A DNA stretch of 64,000 nt from Dyella japonica A8 (GCF_000725385.1 NZ_CP008884.1:3968001-4032000), one strand, 5' to 3'. Shown: positions 1-8,472, counted from the first letter of the stretch. Numbers and translations: made by a program. Notes: generated from the sequence alone by a model not told the origin.

Positions 1-519
1 GAACACATACTGGCCAGCAGGAAAGGTTTTCTGGCTTCCACGCTCGATGGTGAGCACATAGTCCTTGCCTTCAACCCAGGCATACGGCGCGCTACGTTCC
101 GCATCGCTCGCGTTCTGCATGTGCTGCAGGTCCGCGCCCGGGCTTTCCTCGCGATAGTCAGCGCTCCCGCCACCGCGACTCACCAGGCCGCCCCAGTTCA
201 TCTGATACTTGCCATCCACCCGTTGAGGGCCGCCATGCGCCCAGGTTCCATTGGGAAAGTTCACCTGGATGGCGAAGAAGTTGAGGCCCTGCTCGACCGC
301 ATGAGTGACGCGAAGGTGCGATGACACTTTGATGATGTCGCCCGGCACCTGCGGGAAGGACGCGTGCGAGTGCGGGTCGCCCGCCTGCGGCCCGATCACG
401 AAGCCCGGCGGTGCAACCTCCGGCGCCAGCGAGTTCACGGGCATGCACCCGGCCGCTTGCATGCCCCCGGCCAGAACGCATGGGATCAACAGGATTCGGG
501 GTATAACGACAGGCTTCAT
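1..519 (-). CDS. Secreted protein of unknown function, C-terminus outside the window
   Basis: This gene reads leftward off the window edge; 173 codons are present without a stop. It opens with a short hydrophobic leader rich in I, L and V, and cysteine 25 sits in an AAGC context that could be a weak lipobox, so it is probably exported, perhaps as a lipoprotein. The mature part is rich in Gly, Trp, Asn and aromatic residues, as expected for a beta-rich extracytoplasmic domain, but I recognise no family. The start ATG was chosen because it gives the signal sequence; a GTG at 526 opens a different frame with no sensible protein. The function is unknown. Confidence 0.6.
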   Translation of the reverse strand, partial: MKPVVIPRILLIPCVLAGGMQAAGCMPVNSLAPEVAPPGFVIGPQAGDPHSHASFPQVPGDIIKVSSHLRVTHAVEQGLNFFAIQVNFPNGTWAHGGPQRVDGKYQMNWGGLVSRGGGSADYREESPGADLQHMQNASDAERSAPYAWVEGKDYVLTIERGSQKTFPAGQYVF

Positions 520-691
520 GGTTCACCCTTTGGCGCGACGACCTTACCGGCCCTTTGGGCGAAGCCTAGGCGTTGCCCCATACAAAAGGCTTTCCGGGGC
601 GCTCATGGATGGTGTCGCAACGAAGGGCCAGCCGATCCGTCGTAGCCTGTCGGCAACGACGATGCGCAAGTCCACGGCGTGGAGATATCCC

Positions 692-1222
692 ATGGCGAAG
701 CTTGTCTACGGAATGAACATGTCTCTGGATGGCTATGTCGACCATCAGGGATTTGCGCCCGGCCCACGGCTCTTTCGTCACTTCATCGCGCAGGTGCGCG
801 ACCTGGCGGGCAGTGTGTATGGTCGCCGCATGTACGAGGTCATGCGCTATTGGGACGAGGACTCACCCGACTGGAGCGCCGAGGAACGCGACTTCGCGGA
901 GGCGTGGCGGCGCCAGCCGAAGTGGGTCGTGTCGCGTTCGCTGGCGTCCGTCGGCCCCAACGCTACCCTGGTCGCCTATGACCTCGAGGCGGTGGTAAAG
1001 AAGCTGAAGACCGAACTCGCCGGAGAAATCGAAGTCGCCGGACCGGACCTGGCGCGAAGCCTGACCGAGCTTGACCTCATCGATGAGTATCGAATCTACC
1101 TCCACCCTGTCGTGCTCGGTCGCGGCAAGCCATTCTTCGCAGGCTATGCACTGCGGCTACGCCTCGTGGCAAGCGACGTGATGGGCGAAGACGTGGTCCG
1201 GCTGACCTACGTTCGCGCGTGA
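692..1222 (+). CDS. Dihydrofolate reductase family protein (RibD C-terminal domain)
   Basis: The 176-residue product begins with MAKLVYGMNMSLDGYV, the usual opening of RibD-C/DHFR-like reductases, and ends with the typical LIDEYRIYLHPVVLGRGKPFF segment, which closes the Rossmann-like fold. Members are small cytoplasmic NADPH-dependent reductases; most are uncharacterised and do not replace FolA. The ATG at 692 is preceded by GGAGA six bases upstream, so longer in-frame starts are rejected. It stands alone between a divergent secreted protein and a convergent acetyltransferase. A distant paralogue lies at 27648-28274. The family assignment is firm; the substrate is unknown. Confidence 0.85.
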   Translation: MAKLVYGMNMSLDGYVDHQGFAPGPRLFRHFIAQVRDLAGSVYGRRMYEVMRYWDEDSPDWSAEERDFAEAWRRQPKWVVSRSLASVGPNATLVAYDLEAVVKKLKTELAGEIEVAGPDLARSLTELDLIDEYRIYLHPVVLGRGKPFFAGYALRLRLVASDVMGEDVVRLTYVRA

Positions 1223-1278
1223 GGGCGTGAAGCGCCGCCAGGGCGGCCGATCAACCCCGTGAGGTGAGGCCCGCTCGC

Positions 1279-1743
1279 CTATCGCTCGCCATCCAGCGTC
1301 TTGGCCATTTCGGTCGTGCCGTTCCAGCCCAGGCCTTGATAGAGCGGCCTGCCCTTCGCCGTGGCATGCAGCACGGCATAGCCCACCCCACGCCTGACAA
1401 ACTCCGCTTCCGCGAGCTTCATCAGTTCGCGGGCCAGCCCACGCTTCCTGTAATCCGGCTCGACAAAGACGTTGAGCACGTAGCCGCGCTTGTCCTGCAT
1501 CGGGTGCGCGGGGTGTGGCGGCCAGTCGATGAGCATCAGCCCGATGCCGGCCACGGGAGCGCCGTCATCGGACATCACAAAGCCAAAATAGGATCCATCC
1601 CGTAGACGCGGCCTGAGCCATTCGCGGAATTGGCCCGTCATGGTGGCCAGCGCCTCGTCGCGCCCGCCCGCGTCACGGAACATGTCTTCGCGGTGCCTGC
1701 AGATAAGGTCGAGATCCGCAGCGTGGAGTGACCGAATGTCCAT
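1279..1743 (-). CDS. GNAT family N-acetyltransferase
   Basis: The 154-residue protein has the single-domain GNAT layout: an N-terminal helix pair, the central strand with VFVEPDYRKRGLA, whose Arg/Gly-rich turn binds the acetyl-CoA pyrophosphate (motif A), and a C-terminal strand ending PLYQGLGWN, typical of motif B. It probably acetylates a small-molecule amine or a protein N-terminus in the cytoplasm; the acceptor cannot be read from sequence. It is transcribed leftward and convergently with the RibD-like gene, with about 56 bases between them. No strong ribosome site precedes the ATG, so the start is probable, not certain. Confidence 0.85.
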   Translation of the reverse strand: MDIRSLHAADLDLICRHREDMFRDAGGRDEALATMTGQFREWLRPRLRDGSYFGFVMSDDGAPVAGIGLMLIDWPPHPAHPMQDKRGYVLNVFVEPDYRKRGLARELMKLAEAEFVRRGVGYAVLHATAKGRPLYQGLGWNGTTEMAKTLDGER

Positions 1744-1815
1744 GATGGCCCCGGGTTGAAAACGCCGGACCGGAAACGCCGCTCCCTTTCAGGAACCGGC
1801 GCCCCCGATCACGAT

Positions 1816-1838
1816 GGACAGGCGCCGCGCGCCTGTCC
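1816..1838 (-). terminator. Strong hairpin after the VOC gene
   Basis: A perfect 10-bp stem (GGACAGGCGC with GCGCCTGTCC) closes on a three-base loop, 14 bases beyond the stop of the leftward VOC gene. No T tract follows, so it may be a factor-dependent pause or an mRNA 3'-end protecting hairpin instead of a classical intrinsic terminator. Confidence 0.4.
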
Positions 1839-1851
1839 ACTGAAGAGATGC

Positions 1852-2265
1852 TCAGCCGTGCGGCGGGATGGCGCTGGGGTCCATCCACATCACTTCCCAG
1901 ATATGGCCGTCCGGATCTTCGAAGCTGCGGCCGAACATGAAGCCGTAGTCCTGCACGGGCGTGGGGTCGGCCTTGCCGCCGGCAGCGCTTGCCTTGTCGA
2001 CCATGCCGGTTACGTCGTCGCGGCTGCCGGCGGAAAGGCAAAGCAGCACCTGCGCGTTCGCATGGGCATCAACGATGGGCTTGCTGGTGAACTGGCGCCA
2101 CTTGTCATGCGTGAGCAGCATGGCGTAGATCGTGTCGGAGAGCACCATGCAGGCGGCGGTATCGTCACTGAAGGCAGGGTTGTTGACCGCGCCCACCGCC
2201 TCATAGAAGGCCTTGGAACGCTTCAGGTCGGTCACCGGCAGGTTAACGAAGATCATCTTGCTCAT
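1852..2265 (-). CDS. VOC superfamily (glyoxalase/bleomycin-resistance-like) protein
   Basis: This is a 137-residue protein with the beta-alpha-beta-beta-beta repeat of the vicinal oxygen chelate fold. The first half carries MIFVNLPVTDLKRSKAFYEAVG and the second ends FEDPDGHIWEVMWMD, where the GHIWE segment supplies a typical C-terminal metal-ligand glutamate. It resembles the lactoylglutathione-lyase-like subgroup annotated from genomes without known substrates. AAGGA eight bases before the ATG supports the start. It is probably monocistronic, with a strong hairpin just after its stop. It may be a metal-dependent isomerase or dioxygenase, or a binding protein. Confidence 0.85.
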   Translation of the reverse strand: MSKMIFVNLPVTDLKRSKAFYEAVGAVNNPAFSDDTAACMVLSDTIYAMLLTHDKWRQFTSKPIVDAHANAQVLLCLSAGSRDDVTGMVDKASAAGGKADPTPVQDYGFMFGRSFEDPDGHIWEVMWMDPSAIPPHG

Positions 2266-2417
2266 GAGTCAGTCCTTTGGGATGGAAGCCGCGATGGAAT
2301 TATCACGACTTCCTGCTGACGAACAAGGCAGGGGAAAATCGACAAGGCCGGTCCATCGATTCCCGTGCGGATGTCGACGCCGGTTTCACCGCGGACCGAA
2401 CACCTCGTCCGGCGGCA

Positions 2418-2900
2418 TCACGCCTTGCGCTTTGCGCGCCTGCGCCCGAGCACAACGTGCACCGCCAGCAACAACGGAAGCGCCAGGCCTATCGTCCAAT
2501 GGGCAAGCACGCTCACGCCGCGCCAGGTGTCGTCCGTGAGGTAATAGAGCAGATAGCCGGTGAGGATCAGCCAGACCAGCACACCGACGGCAACGCCACC
2601 GGTCACGCGCTGCCGCCCGGTTTTCCATCCAGCGACGATGTGGACGCCCCAGGTGAGACCAAATGACCAGAGCGCGCCAAACGCCATGGCGCCATGCAGC
2701 CGCAGCCACCAGGGTTCCAGTGGGCTCGGCGTGTCGCCGAAGGGGCCCTTGGTCATCAGGAAATAATGGCAGACCAGCCATGCCGCGCCGCTCGACCAGA
2801 GCGCCCAGCCGATGGCGTATACCAAATAGCGGCGCTGACGCGACAACCGCAACGGCGTGCGATGGTGGCCGACAACATTGTGGTGCGCGGGGTTCTTCAT
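2418..2900 (-). CDS. Four-helix membrane protein with paired histidines, putative bis-heme b electron conduit
   Basis: The 160-residue protein has four predicted membrane helices (about 25-48, 70-92, 101-121, 131-152) and a very basic C-terminus. His69 and His87 are 18 apart at one helix; His134 and His148 are 14 apart in the last, a layout known from DUF4405/cytochrome-b561-like proteins that hold two b hemes. I infer that it passes electrons across the inner membrane to the flavoprotein encoded upstream. The ATG overlaps the ApbE stop as ATGA, so the two are translationally coupled; this overlap decides the start over an upstream in-frame codon. It is the last gene of the operon. Heme binding is inferred only from histidine spacing. 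Confidence 0.7.
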   Translation of the reverse strand: MKNPAHHNVVGHHRTPLRLSRQRRYLVYAIGWALWSSGAAWLVCHYFLMTKGPFGDTPSPLEPWWLRLHGAMAFGALWSFGLTWGVHIVAGWKTGRQRVTGGVAVGVLVWLILTGYLLYYLTDDTWRGVSVLAHWTIGLALPLLLAVHVVLGRRRAKRKA

Positions 2901-3775
2901 GAAATCACCTGGCCAATGCAGGTCCACTCGCCAGCGGGGCTTTGCAGATAGGCCTCCGCGTCGTAGTGCCGGAGCATGGCATCGCTCTGCGTGCCGAGGG
3001 CAAGCACGACCTTGGTGAGCGCGTCAGCGTGCACGCAACGCGGGGCCACGACGGTTGCCAGCAGATCGCCGCCGACCGGCAAGCGGTGCAGCGCATCACG
3101 ATGTGGAATGGCGGCATGCGCCGCTCGTGCCCGTGGCGTGCTCGTCGCCACCGCGACTTCGCCGACTTCCAGCGCGGGAATGTTCGCCCTGTCCGGCAGC
3201 ATCGTATCGATGGCCACCTGATGCGGCCCCGTTCCGATGAAGCGCAGGTCGCCGCCGGCATTGACCACGCCATGGGTCACGCCGTGTTCCTTCAGCGCGT
3301 GCACCGCGCAGTCAACGGCATAGCCCTTGGCAATGCCGCCCAGATCCATCCACAGGGGGCGATGCAGGCAAACCTGCGTTTCCAGCAACTCGATGTCCTT
3401 CCAGTACGCGGAAGGGTCAGGTGGACAGGCGCCCTGGGGCGAAGGCAGCAAGCCGTCACGCACCAGCTGGCCGCCGATGGTGATGTCGAACACGCCGCCG
3501 GACATCTCCGCCAGTTGCCGCGCCTCTTCAAGCACCTCCACCGTCATGGCGTCGACCGTGACCCGCTCGCCCAGAGGTGCGCGGTGCAGTCGCGACAAGT
3601 CACTGGCCGGTTCGTGGAAGCTCATCAGCGCGTGCACACGCTCCACCTGCGCAAAGGCCTTGTCGATGGCGGCATGCGCCCGCGGTGCGTCCATGCCCTG
3701 CACCAGGACCTTTACCGTCGTGCCGAGCAGCGGGCGTGCCCGCTCAACCCGGCTGCTTGGACAGGACGAGGTCAT
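2897..3775 (-). CDS. apbE: FAD:protein FMN transferase
   Basis: ApbE attaches FMN from FAD covalently to a Ser/Thr of a target flavoprotein. Family signatures are visible: DLGGIAKGYAVD at about 144-155, VNAGGDLR at 171-178, and CVHADALTKV at 247-256, which provides the Mg-binding Asp/Thr region. At 292 residues it is a little short because it lacks the usual signal peptide or lipobox. That is odd, since flavinylation by this family normally happens outside the membrane; either the start is misplaced, though none better is visible, or the enzyme acts in the cytoplasm. It overlaps the FMN-binding gene by 32 bases and is coupled to the membrane gene, so the likely substrate is encoded next to it. 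Confidence 0.9.
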   Translation of the reverse strand: MTSSCPSSRVERARPLLGTTVKVLVQGMDAPRAHAAIDKAFAQVERVHALMSFHEPASDLSRLHRAPLGERVTVDAMTVEVLEEARQLAEMSGGVFDITIGGQLVRDGLLPSPQGACPPDPSAYWKDIELLETQVCLHRPLWMDLGGIAKGYAVDCAVHALKEHGVTHGVVNAGGDLRFIGTGPHQVAIDTMLPDRANIPALEVGEVAVATSTPRARAAHAAIPHRDALHRLPVGGDLLATVVAPRCVHADALTKVVLALGTQSDAMLRHYDAEAYLQSPAGEWTCIGQVIS

Positions 3776-4274
3776 AAGTCGCCAACAGTCGCTTCACGCC
3801 ATCTGTAATGTGCCGGCTCGACAAGGTCGCGCCCGAAATATTCTGGATGTCGGTGCCAAGCTTCAGGGGTGCCGCGTGCGTCTTGCCCGTGAACTGCGCC
3901 CGCCACGCTGCGTTGCGCACCTGGTCACCGTAGGTTTCCCGATACTCGAGAATCTCCACGGACTTCACGGCGCCCTTGTCGTCCAGCGCCAGTGCGAACG
4001 GGATGAACTCGTGCTTGCCCACCACCTGGTCGGCGATGAACCAGCCGCCGGTGGACACCCGCCATGCCTTCAGGTTGGGGCTGAGCACATTGACGTCGCT
4101 CGCCTTCTCGATGGCCTTGACCTGTTCAGGCGTGAGCGTCACGAAATCGGGTGTCAGCGTGGCCCCAGGAAACATCTGCGCCTGGGCCTGTTCGACACTC
4201 ATGTACACCGTGGCCTGCACCGGGGCAGCGACCACCAGGGCGTAGGCGGGAATCAGCAGGAAACGTGATTTCAT
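3744..4274 (-). CDS. Exported FMN-binding domain protein with flavinylation motif
   Basis: The 176-residue protein starts with a signal peptide (cleavage probably after about residue 21) and carries the FMN-binding fold found in NqrC, RnfG and related periplasmic electron carriers. Residues 147-153 read SGATLSS, matching the SGAT-x-x-S/T flavinylation consensus, so Thr150 is the expected FMN attachment site. ApbE, which would install the flavin, is encoded immediately downstream with a 32-base overlap. It sits nine bases after the barrel gene in the same transcript. I infer a periplasmic one- or two-electron carrier, possibly a ferric or other metal reductase subunit; the acceptor is unknown. 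Confidence 0.85.
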   Translation of the reverse strand: MKSRFLLIPAYALVVAAPVQATVYMSVEQAQAQMFPGATLTPDFVTLTPEQVKAIEKASDVNVLSPNLKAWRVSTGGWFIADQVVGKHEFIPFALALDDKGAVKSVEILEYRETYGDQVRNAAWRAQFTGKTHAAPLKLGTDIQNISGATLSSRHITDGVKRLLATYDLVLSKQPG

Positions 4275-4283
4275 GGCGATGCC

Positions 4284-5219
4284 TCAGAAGTACCAGCCGG
4301 CCTTGATGCGGACCCGGTACTTTTCAAAATCGTTGTCATAGATGCGACGGCCCACGATGGCGCCCGGCACCGTATCCGCATGCGCGCTGGCCCAGGGCAG
4401 CTGCTCGAGGAACGTCGCGGTCACGAAGAACTTCTTGCCGCCGTAGTGGATCACCGGCCCGACGAAGTAGCCGTCGTTCGACTCGTTGCTGAAGTTGTAG
4501 CTGTTGTATTCGTGCTCGTTGAGGAACTCGATGCCCGCCGACCAGTTGGGCGCAAAGCGATAAGAGGCGGCGATATTGAGGTTGACGTCCGTCTCCTCCT
4601 GCCACCGCTTGTGCGTCATGGCGTCATCGGCCCAGTCGTAGCGCAGCTCAGGTGCATAGGTGAAATTGAAGGCCGTGACCAGGCGGTCGTCCAGGAAGTT
4701 CTTCTGCAGGATCAGCTTGGTTTCCAGTTCGCGGAACTGCGGACCGACGGTAGGCTCCACATAGATGGCCACGCCCAGGGGATCCGTATAGGGGCTCCAC
4801 AGGCGATAGATGGCCTCGCCGGAGAAGCCGACGAAGCGCTTGGCGTTGTAGTGGTCGTCCGGGCCCGGCCGGTCGTAGGAAAGCGGCTCGGGCGGCGTGG
4901 TCTGGTCGAACGGCCCGTTGTGATACGCCCGCGACCACACGTAGTTCGCATAGAACGCGAGCTGCAGCTTGTCGGTCATGCCGTACTCGAACTCGGTGCG
5001 GCCATCGATCTGGTCGAAGTAGCCGGCCACCTTCTGGTGGCGCCAGGTGGCCCACTGCTCCACTTCCTTGGCACCCTGCGGCAGCAGGTCGGTGGTGTAG
5101 ACATAGCCGAACTGGCTTTCCTCGGCATGCACGCGGGACAGGCCCAGGCCGGCGAGCGCGGTGACGGCGAGCAGCGCGGATGCACAGACGCCTGCGCAAC
5201 GCGTAACGATGTGCTTCAT
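4284..5219 (-). CDS. Outer-membrane beta-barrel-like protein (DUF6662-like)
   Basis: The product is 311 residues with a clear signal peptide ending near VHA at 32. The rest alternates aromatic and polar residues in short strands (YANYVWSRAY, FVGPVIHYGGKKFFVTATF) and ends in GWYF, the terminal aromatic signature recognised by the Bam complex. It resembles uncharacterised proteobacterial barrels (I think DUF6662) that accompany FMN-binding/ApbE genes. It is the first gene of a four-gene leftward operon and lies about 40 bases after a Fur-like box. A role in bringing substrate, perhaps chelated iron, to the periplasmic flavoprotein is plausible but unproven. Confidence 0.75.
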   Translation of the reverse strand: MKHIVTRCAGVCASALLAVTALAGLGLSRVHAEESQFGYVYTTDLLPQGAKEVEQWATWRHQKVAGYFDQIDGRTEFEYGMTDKLQLAFYANYVWSRAYHNGPFDQTTPPEPLSYDRPGPDDHYNAKRFVGFSGEAIYRLWSPYTDPLGVAIYVEPTVGPQFRELETKLILQKNFLDDRLVTAFNFTYAPELRYDWADDAMTHKRWQEETDVNLNIAASYRFAPNWSAGIEFLNEHEYNSYNFSNESNDGYFVGPVIHYGGKKFFVTATFLEQLPWASAHADTVPGAIVGRRIYDNDFEKYRVRIKAGWYF

Positions 5220-5258
5220 GCGAACGATGGCCCCAGATGACAGGGGCGTAATACTAAA

Positions 5259-5273
5259 TGATAGTAATTCGCA
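5259..5273 (-). promoter_or_regulatory. Fur-like box upstream of the flavin/heme operon
   Basis: The 15-mer TGATAGTAATTCGCA matches the 7-1-7 Fur consensus (TGATAAT-n-ATTATCA) at 11 of 14 informative positions and lies in an AT-rich pocket of otherwise GC-rich DNA, 40-54 bases before the start of the barrel gene. This is the expected place for iron-dependent repression. I could not fix a convincing -35/-10 pair around it. Confidence 0.55.
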
Positions 5274-5324
5274 ATTGTATCTTCAGGCGGCCAAACGCAA
5301 GAACTTTCGGTTGCCATATGGCCA

Positions 5325-5350
5325 GCGCCCGCCTTCGGGGAGGCAGGCGC
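5325..5350 (-). terminator. Hairpin after the ABC exporter genes
   Basis: GCGCC-C-GCCT pairs with AGGC-A-GGCGC around a six-base loop, one mismatch. It lies 35 bases past the stop of the leftward ABC permease gene and before the next operon's promoter region, a sensible terminator position, but no T run follows. Confidence 0.3.
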
Positions 5351-5384
5351 CATGACGTCAGGGCGAGTGGAACGACCGCGCGGA

Positions 5385-7754
5385 TCACTCGTACTGCAAC
5401 GCCCTCACCACCGACAACCGCATGGCCTGCCGTGCCGGCCAGGCGCAGGCGAGCACGGCGACGGTCATCACCAGCGCCAGCCAGCGCAAGGCACCGCCCG
5501 GCTCGGGCAGCAGCGACGTGGGCACCGGGAACATGACGGCGGCAAAGCCCCGTGCCAGCAGCACGCTGATGGGCACCGACAGCGGCAGCGACATCAGCCA
5601 GCCAAGCAGCGCCATGGTCAGGCCCTCCAGCTGCACCATGCCGAGGATGGTGCGACCGCGCGCCCCCATGGCGCGCAACACACCGATTTCGCGCTGGCGT
5701 TCCAGCACGGCCACGCTCATGGTGGATGCCAGGCCCATGCCGCCGACCACGATCATCACCCAGCCCATGCCGCCGAGGAAGCTCACCACCATCTGCAGGT
5801 GATCCTCGATGCCTTGCCGTTCTTCGCTGAGCAACTGGCTGCTGGCGACGACCAGCCCCTGCTGATCGAAGGCATCGCGCAGTCGCTGGACAAGGTCGAG
5901 CTGCCCTTGTTTGTCGCGCGCGCCGGCCTTGATCAACAGCAGTGAAGCGACGTCATGGCCGCGCCATGCCGCGAACGCGGATGGCGCGACGTACGCCAGC
6001 GGCTCGGGTCCGCTGTCGACGATGCCCACGATCCGCAAGGGTGACTGCCGGCCATCGATGGTCAGCTGCACCGATTGCCCGACTTTCAGTTCCGGATCCG
6101 TTTTCAGCAGGCCGCTGCCGATCACCACGCCGGCGGCATCGTCATCGCGCAGCCAGCGTCCGTGCTGCAGCGCGGGTGTCACCAGACGGCTGCGCGGCGG
6201 AACGGCAAACAGATCGAACATGTTGCCCACGGTGCCATCCGCGCGCACCACACCGGCGCTGGCGCCGTCCCAGGCTTCGACGGCGTCCACGCCTGTTACC
6301 GCGTTCGCGGTTTCGATCAGGCGGCTCGCCGGCTGTGGCTCATGCATACGCAACGCGATGTCGTAGTGTTGATCGACGAACAGCCGATCCACCGACTGCT
6401 CCACCGCCGCACGCAGATTGTTGGCGCCGATAAAGACGGAACCGGCGGTCGCCAGCGCCACCAGGGTCAGCAGGCAACGCTGGCGCTGTCGAAAAGCGTT
6501 GTGCAACGACAGCAGCTGCGGACGCGCGAGCGGCACGCCCTGCAATCCATGCCGCACGCGCAAGGCGGCAGCGTCGTTGGACAGCTCCTGCCCGCGCAGC
6601 GCCGCCACCACCGACTGGCGACAGGCCTGCACCACCGGCACCGCGGCGGCCAGCACGGGCAACACCACGCCTACGGCAGCCTGCGCGGCGAATGCCCACA
6701 AGGGAATCGCCTGACTGTCCACGGGGAAATTCAACAGCTCGCCCTGGAAACTGCCGTAGCGGCGTCCAAGCCAGGCGGCCACCGGCAGCGCCACGGCCAC
6801 GGCAAGCACGCCGAGCGCGCCCGCCAGCACCAGGATCTGCGTGGCCAGTTGCCGCTCGCTCGCACCCACCGCCTTCATGATGCCCAGTTCGCGCCGCTGG
6901 CCCGCCAGCATGGCCGATACCAGGTTGACGATCAGGCAGCCGCACACCAGCAAGGTGAGGATGCCGAAACCGCCTTGCGTGAGCATCAGCGTATCCATCT
7001 GGGCGGCGTGGATATGCTGGCCCGGCACGGGCACGTTGATGCGCCCCACGCGACGCCCTTCCGCCTCCGCCAGCGCCTTGATGCGCCACGCCAGCTGGCG
7101 CACATCCTGTTGGCTGGGATGCGGGTCGGACACCGTGATCTGCAGCTCGTCGAACCCGGAAGGCACGCCAAGCCGGGACAAGGTTTCGAGGCTGACAAAG
7201 CCATACACGAGATGATCCATCCAGCCGGGCGCCACCGACACGTCGCGCACAAGGCCGCCGACGCGAAGCGCGACAGGCGCCTGGCCTGCGACGGCAACGG
7301 GAAGAACGGCGCCCACCGTCGCGCCAGAGTAACCCAGCGAGGAACGCTCGATCATGACTTCACCGTCATTCGGCGGCCACGCGCCCTGCACGTCCTGCAG
7401 TCGTCCGATATCGGGGCGGGCCACATCGTCGAGTGCATGCAGCACGATGGTCTTGCGTTCGCCCGGCCCCTGCGTGGTCGCGATCACCGTCCGCCGCAAC
7501 CGCGCCGCGGCCACACCGGGCAGCTGGCGTACACGCGCGAGGAATGACGCATCCAGCGGCGTGATCTGCAGCGTCGCCGCCACCGGATGACTCGCGACGT
7601 AGCTGGCCTGGGTGGTCACGCGCACCAGCGCCCATGCGTCAAGTATCGCCCCGGCGCCAATCAAACCCAGCGCCACGGCGAGTACCACCAGCAGCGTCCG
7701 CGCGCGATGTCCCCACGCGTCACGCAGCGTTTTTCGCCAGCGCGTATCAAACAT
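5385..7754 (-). CDS. ABC transporter permease with two FtsX domains
   Basis: This 789-residue inner-membrane protein has an N-terminal anchor (about 20-40), a large periplasmic MacB-PCD-like region, three helices with FtsX signature, a linker, then a second periplasmic region and a final three-helix FtsX domain containing GMGLASTMSVAVLERQREIGVLRAMGA. This is the fused 'double permease' type of MacB/LolCE-like mechanotransmission exporters, which work from the periplasmic side instead of moving substrate through the membrane channel. Its start overlaps the end of the ATPase gene by eight bases. No membrane-fusion protein is nearby, which argues for a lipoprotein- or envelope-related role. The substrate is unknown. 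Confidence 0.9.
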   Translation of the reverse strand: MFDTRWRKTLRDAWGHRARTLLVVLAVALGLIGAGAILDAWALVRVTTQASYVASHPVAATLQITPLDASFLARVRQLPGVAAARLRRTVIATTQGPGERKTIVLHALDDVARPDIGRLQDVQGAWPPNDGEVMIERSSLGYSGATVGAVLPVAVAGQAPVALRVGGLVRDVSVAPGWMDHLVYGFVSLETLSRLGVPSGFDELQITVSDPHPSQQDVRQLAWRIKALAEAEGRRVGRINVPVPGQHIHAAQMDTLMLTQGGFGILTLLVCGCLIVNLVSAMLAGQRRELGIMKAVGASERQLATQILVLAGALGVLAVAVALPVAAWLGRRYGSFQGELLNFPVDSQAIPLWAFAAQAAVGVVLPVLAAAVPVVQACRQSVVAALRGQELSNDAAALRVRHGLQGVPLARPQLLSLHNAFRQRQRCLLTLVALATAGSVFIGANNLRAAVEQSVDRLFVDQHYDIALRMHEPQPASRLIETANAVTGVDAVEAWDGASAGVVRADGTVGNMFDLFAVPPRSRLVTPALQHGRWLRDDDAAGVVIGSGLLKTDPELKVGQSVQLTIDGRQSPLRIVGIVDSGPEPLAYVAPSAFAAWRGHDVASLLLIKAGARDKQGQLDLVQRLRDAFDQQGLVVASSQLLSEERQGIEDHLQMVVSFLGGMGWVMIVVGGMGLASTMSVAVLERQREIGVLRAMGARGRTILGMVQLEGLTMALLGWLMSLPLSVPISVLLARGFAAVMFPVPTSLLPEPGGALRWLALVMTVAVLACAWPARQAMRLSVVRALQYE

Positions 7755-8472
7755 GGCAGGCCTCCCCGCATGGCGCCACGCGGCCGTCCTCCAGGGTCAC
7801 GGTGCGGCCAGCCCGACGCAGCACCGACGGGTCATGGGTCACCATCACCAGCGTTTGACCTTCGGCTACCAGCTCGCCGAGCAGATCCAGCAAGGCCGAC
7901 GCGTTGTGGGTATCCAGGTTGCCGGTCGGCTCGTCGGCCAACAGCAAGGCGGGCGCGTTGGCCAGGGCGCGCGCAACGGCAACCCGCTGTTGCTGTCCGC
8001 CGGACATGGTCGAAGGGAGCTTGTCCGCCTGGGGCAGAACGTCCAGCCGGTCGAGCAGTGCCAGCGCGCGCTTGCGGCGCTCCCTGGCGGGCCAGCATCC
8101 CGCCAGGTCCATGGGCAACATCACGTTCTCCACTGCCGACAGCGTCGGCATCAGCTGGAAGAACTGGAACACGATGCCGACCGAACGCCCGCGCCAGCGC
8201 GCCAGCGCCTGCTCCGACAGCGCCTGCACCGCCTGGCCGCCCACCCATACTTCGCCAGCGCTGGGCCGGTCGAGTCCGCCCAGCAGATGGAGCACGGTCG
8301 ATTTGCCGCTGCCTGACTTGCCGGTGATGGCGACGAACTCCCCGCCAAAGACATCCAGGTCGACATCGGCAAGCGCCACGCAACTCGCGCTGCCGCCCGC
8401 GTAGGTCTTGTTGACACCGCGTAGCCGGATCACCGGCTCGTGCGAATGAGATGGGGCGATTGAGCGATACAC
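7747..8472 (-). CDS. ABC transporter ATP-binding protein (MacB/LolD type)
   Basis: The 241-residue ATPase shows Walker A GKSGSGKST, Q-loop region VFQFFQLMPTLSAVENV, signature MSGGQQQR (Met replaces the usual Leu), Walker B LLLADEPTGNLD and the H-loop VMVTHD. The Q-loop LMPTLSAVENV and the DEPTGNLD stretch are typical of the LolD/MacB/FtsE group. It is co-transcribed with, and overlaps, the FtsX-type permease and is its obvious energy partner. It is the first gene of the pair; a divergent secreted-protein gene starts 166 bases away. Other in-frame starts exist inside the first 15 codons, so the exact N-terminus is uncertain. Confidence 0.92.
   Translation of the reverse strand: MYRSIAPSHSHEPVIRLRGVNKTYAGGSASCVALADVDLDVFGGEFVAITGKSGSGKSTVLHLLGGLDRPSAGEVWVGGQAVQALSEQALARWRGRSVGIVFQFFQLMPTLSAVENVMLPMDLAGCWPARERRKRALALLDRLDVLPQADKLPSTMSGGQQQRVAVARALANAPALLLADEPTGNLDTHNASALLDLLGELVAEGQTLVMVTHDPSVLRRAGRTVTLEDGRVAPCGEACHV

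Noticed and set aside
6075..7547. 490-codon plus-strand open frame opposite the ABC permease
   Set aside because: Rich in His, Gln, Arg and Gly with no domain; it is the antisense shadow of a well-conserved FtsX-type permease in GC-rich DNA.
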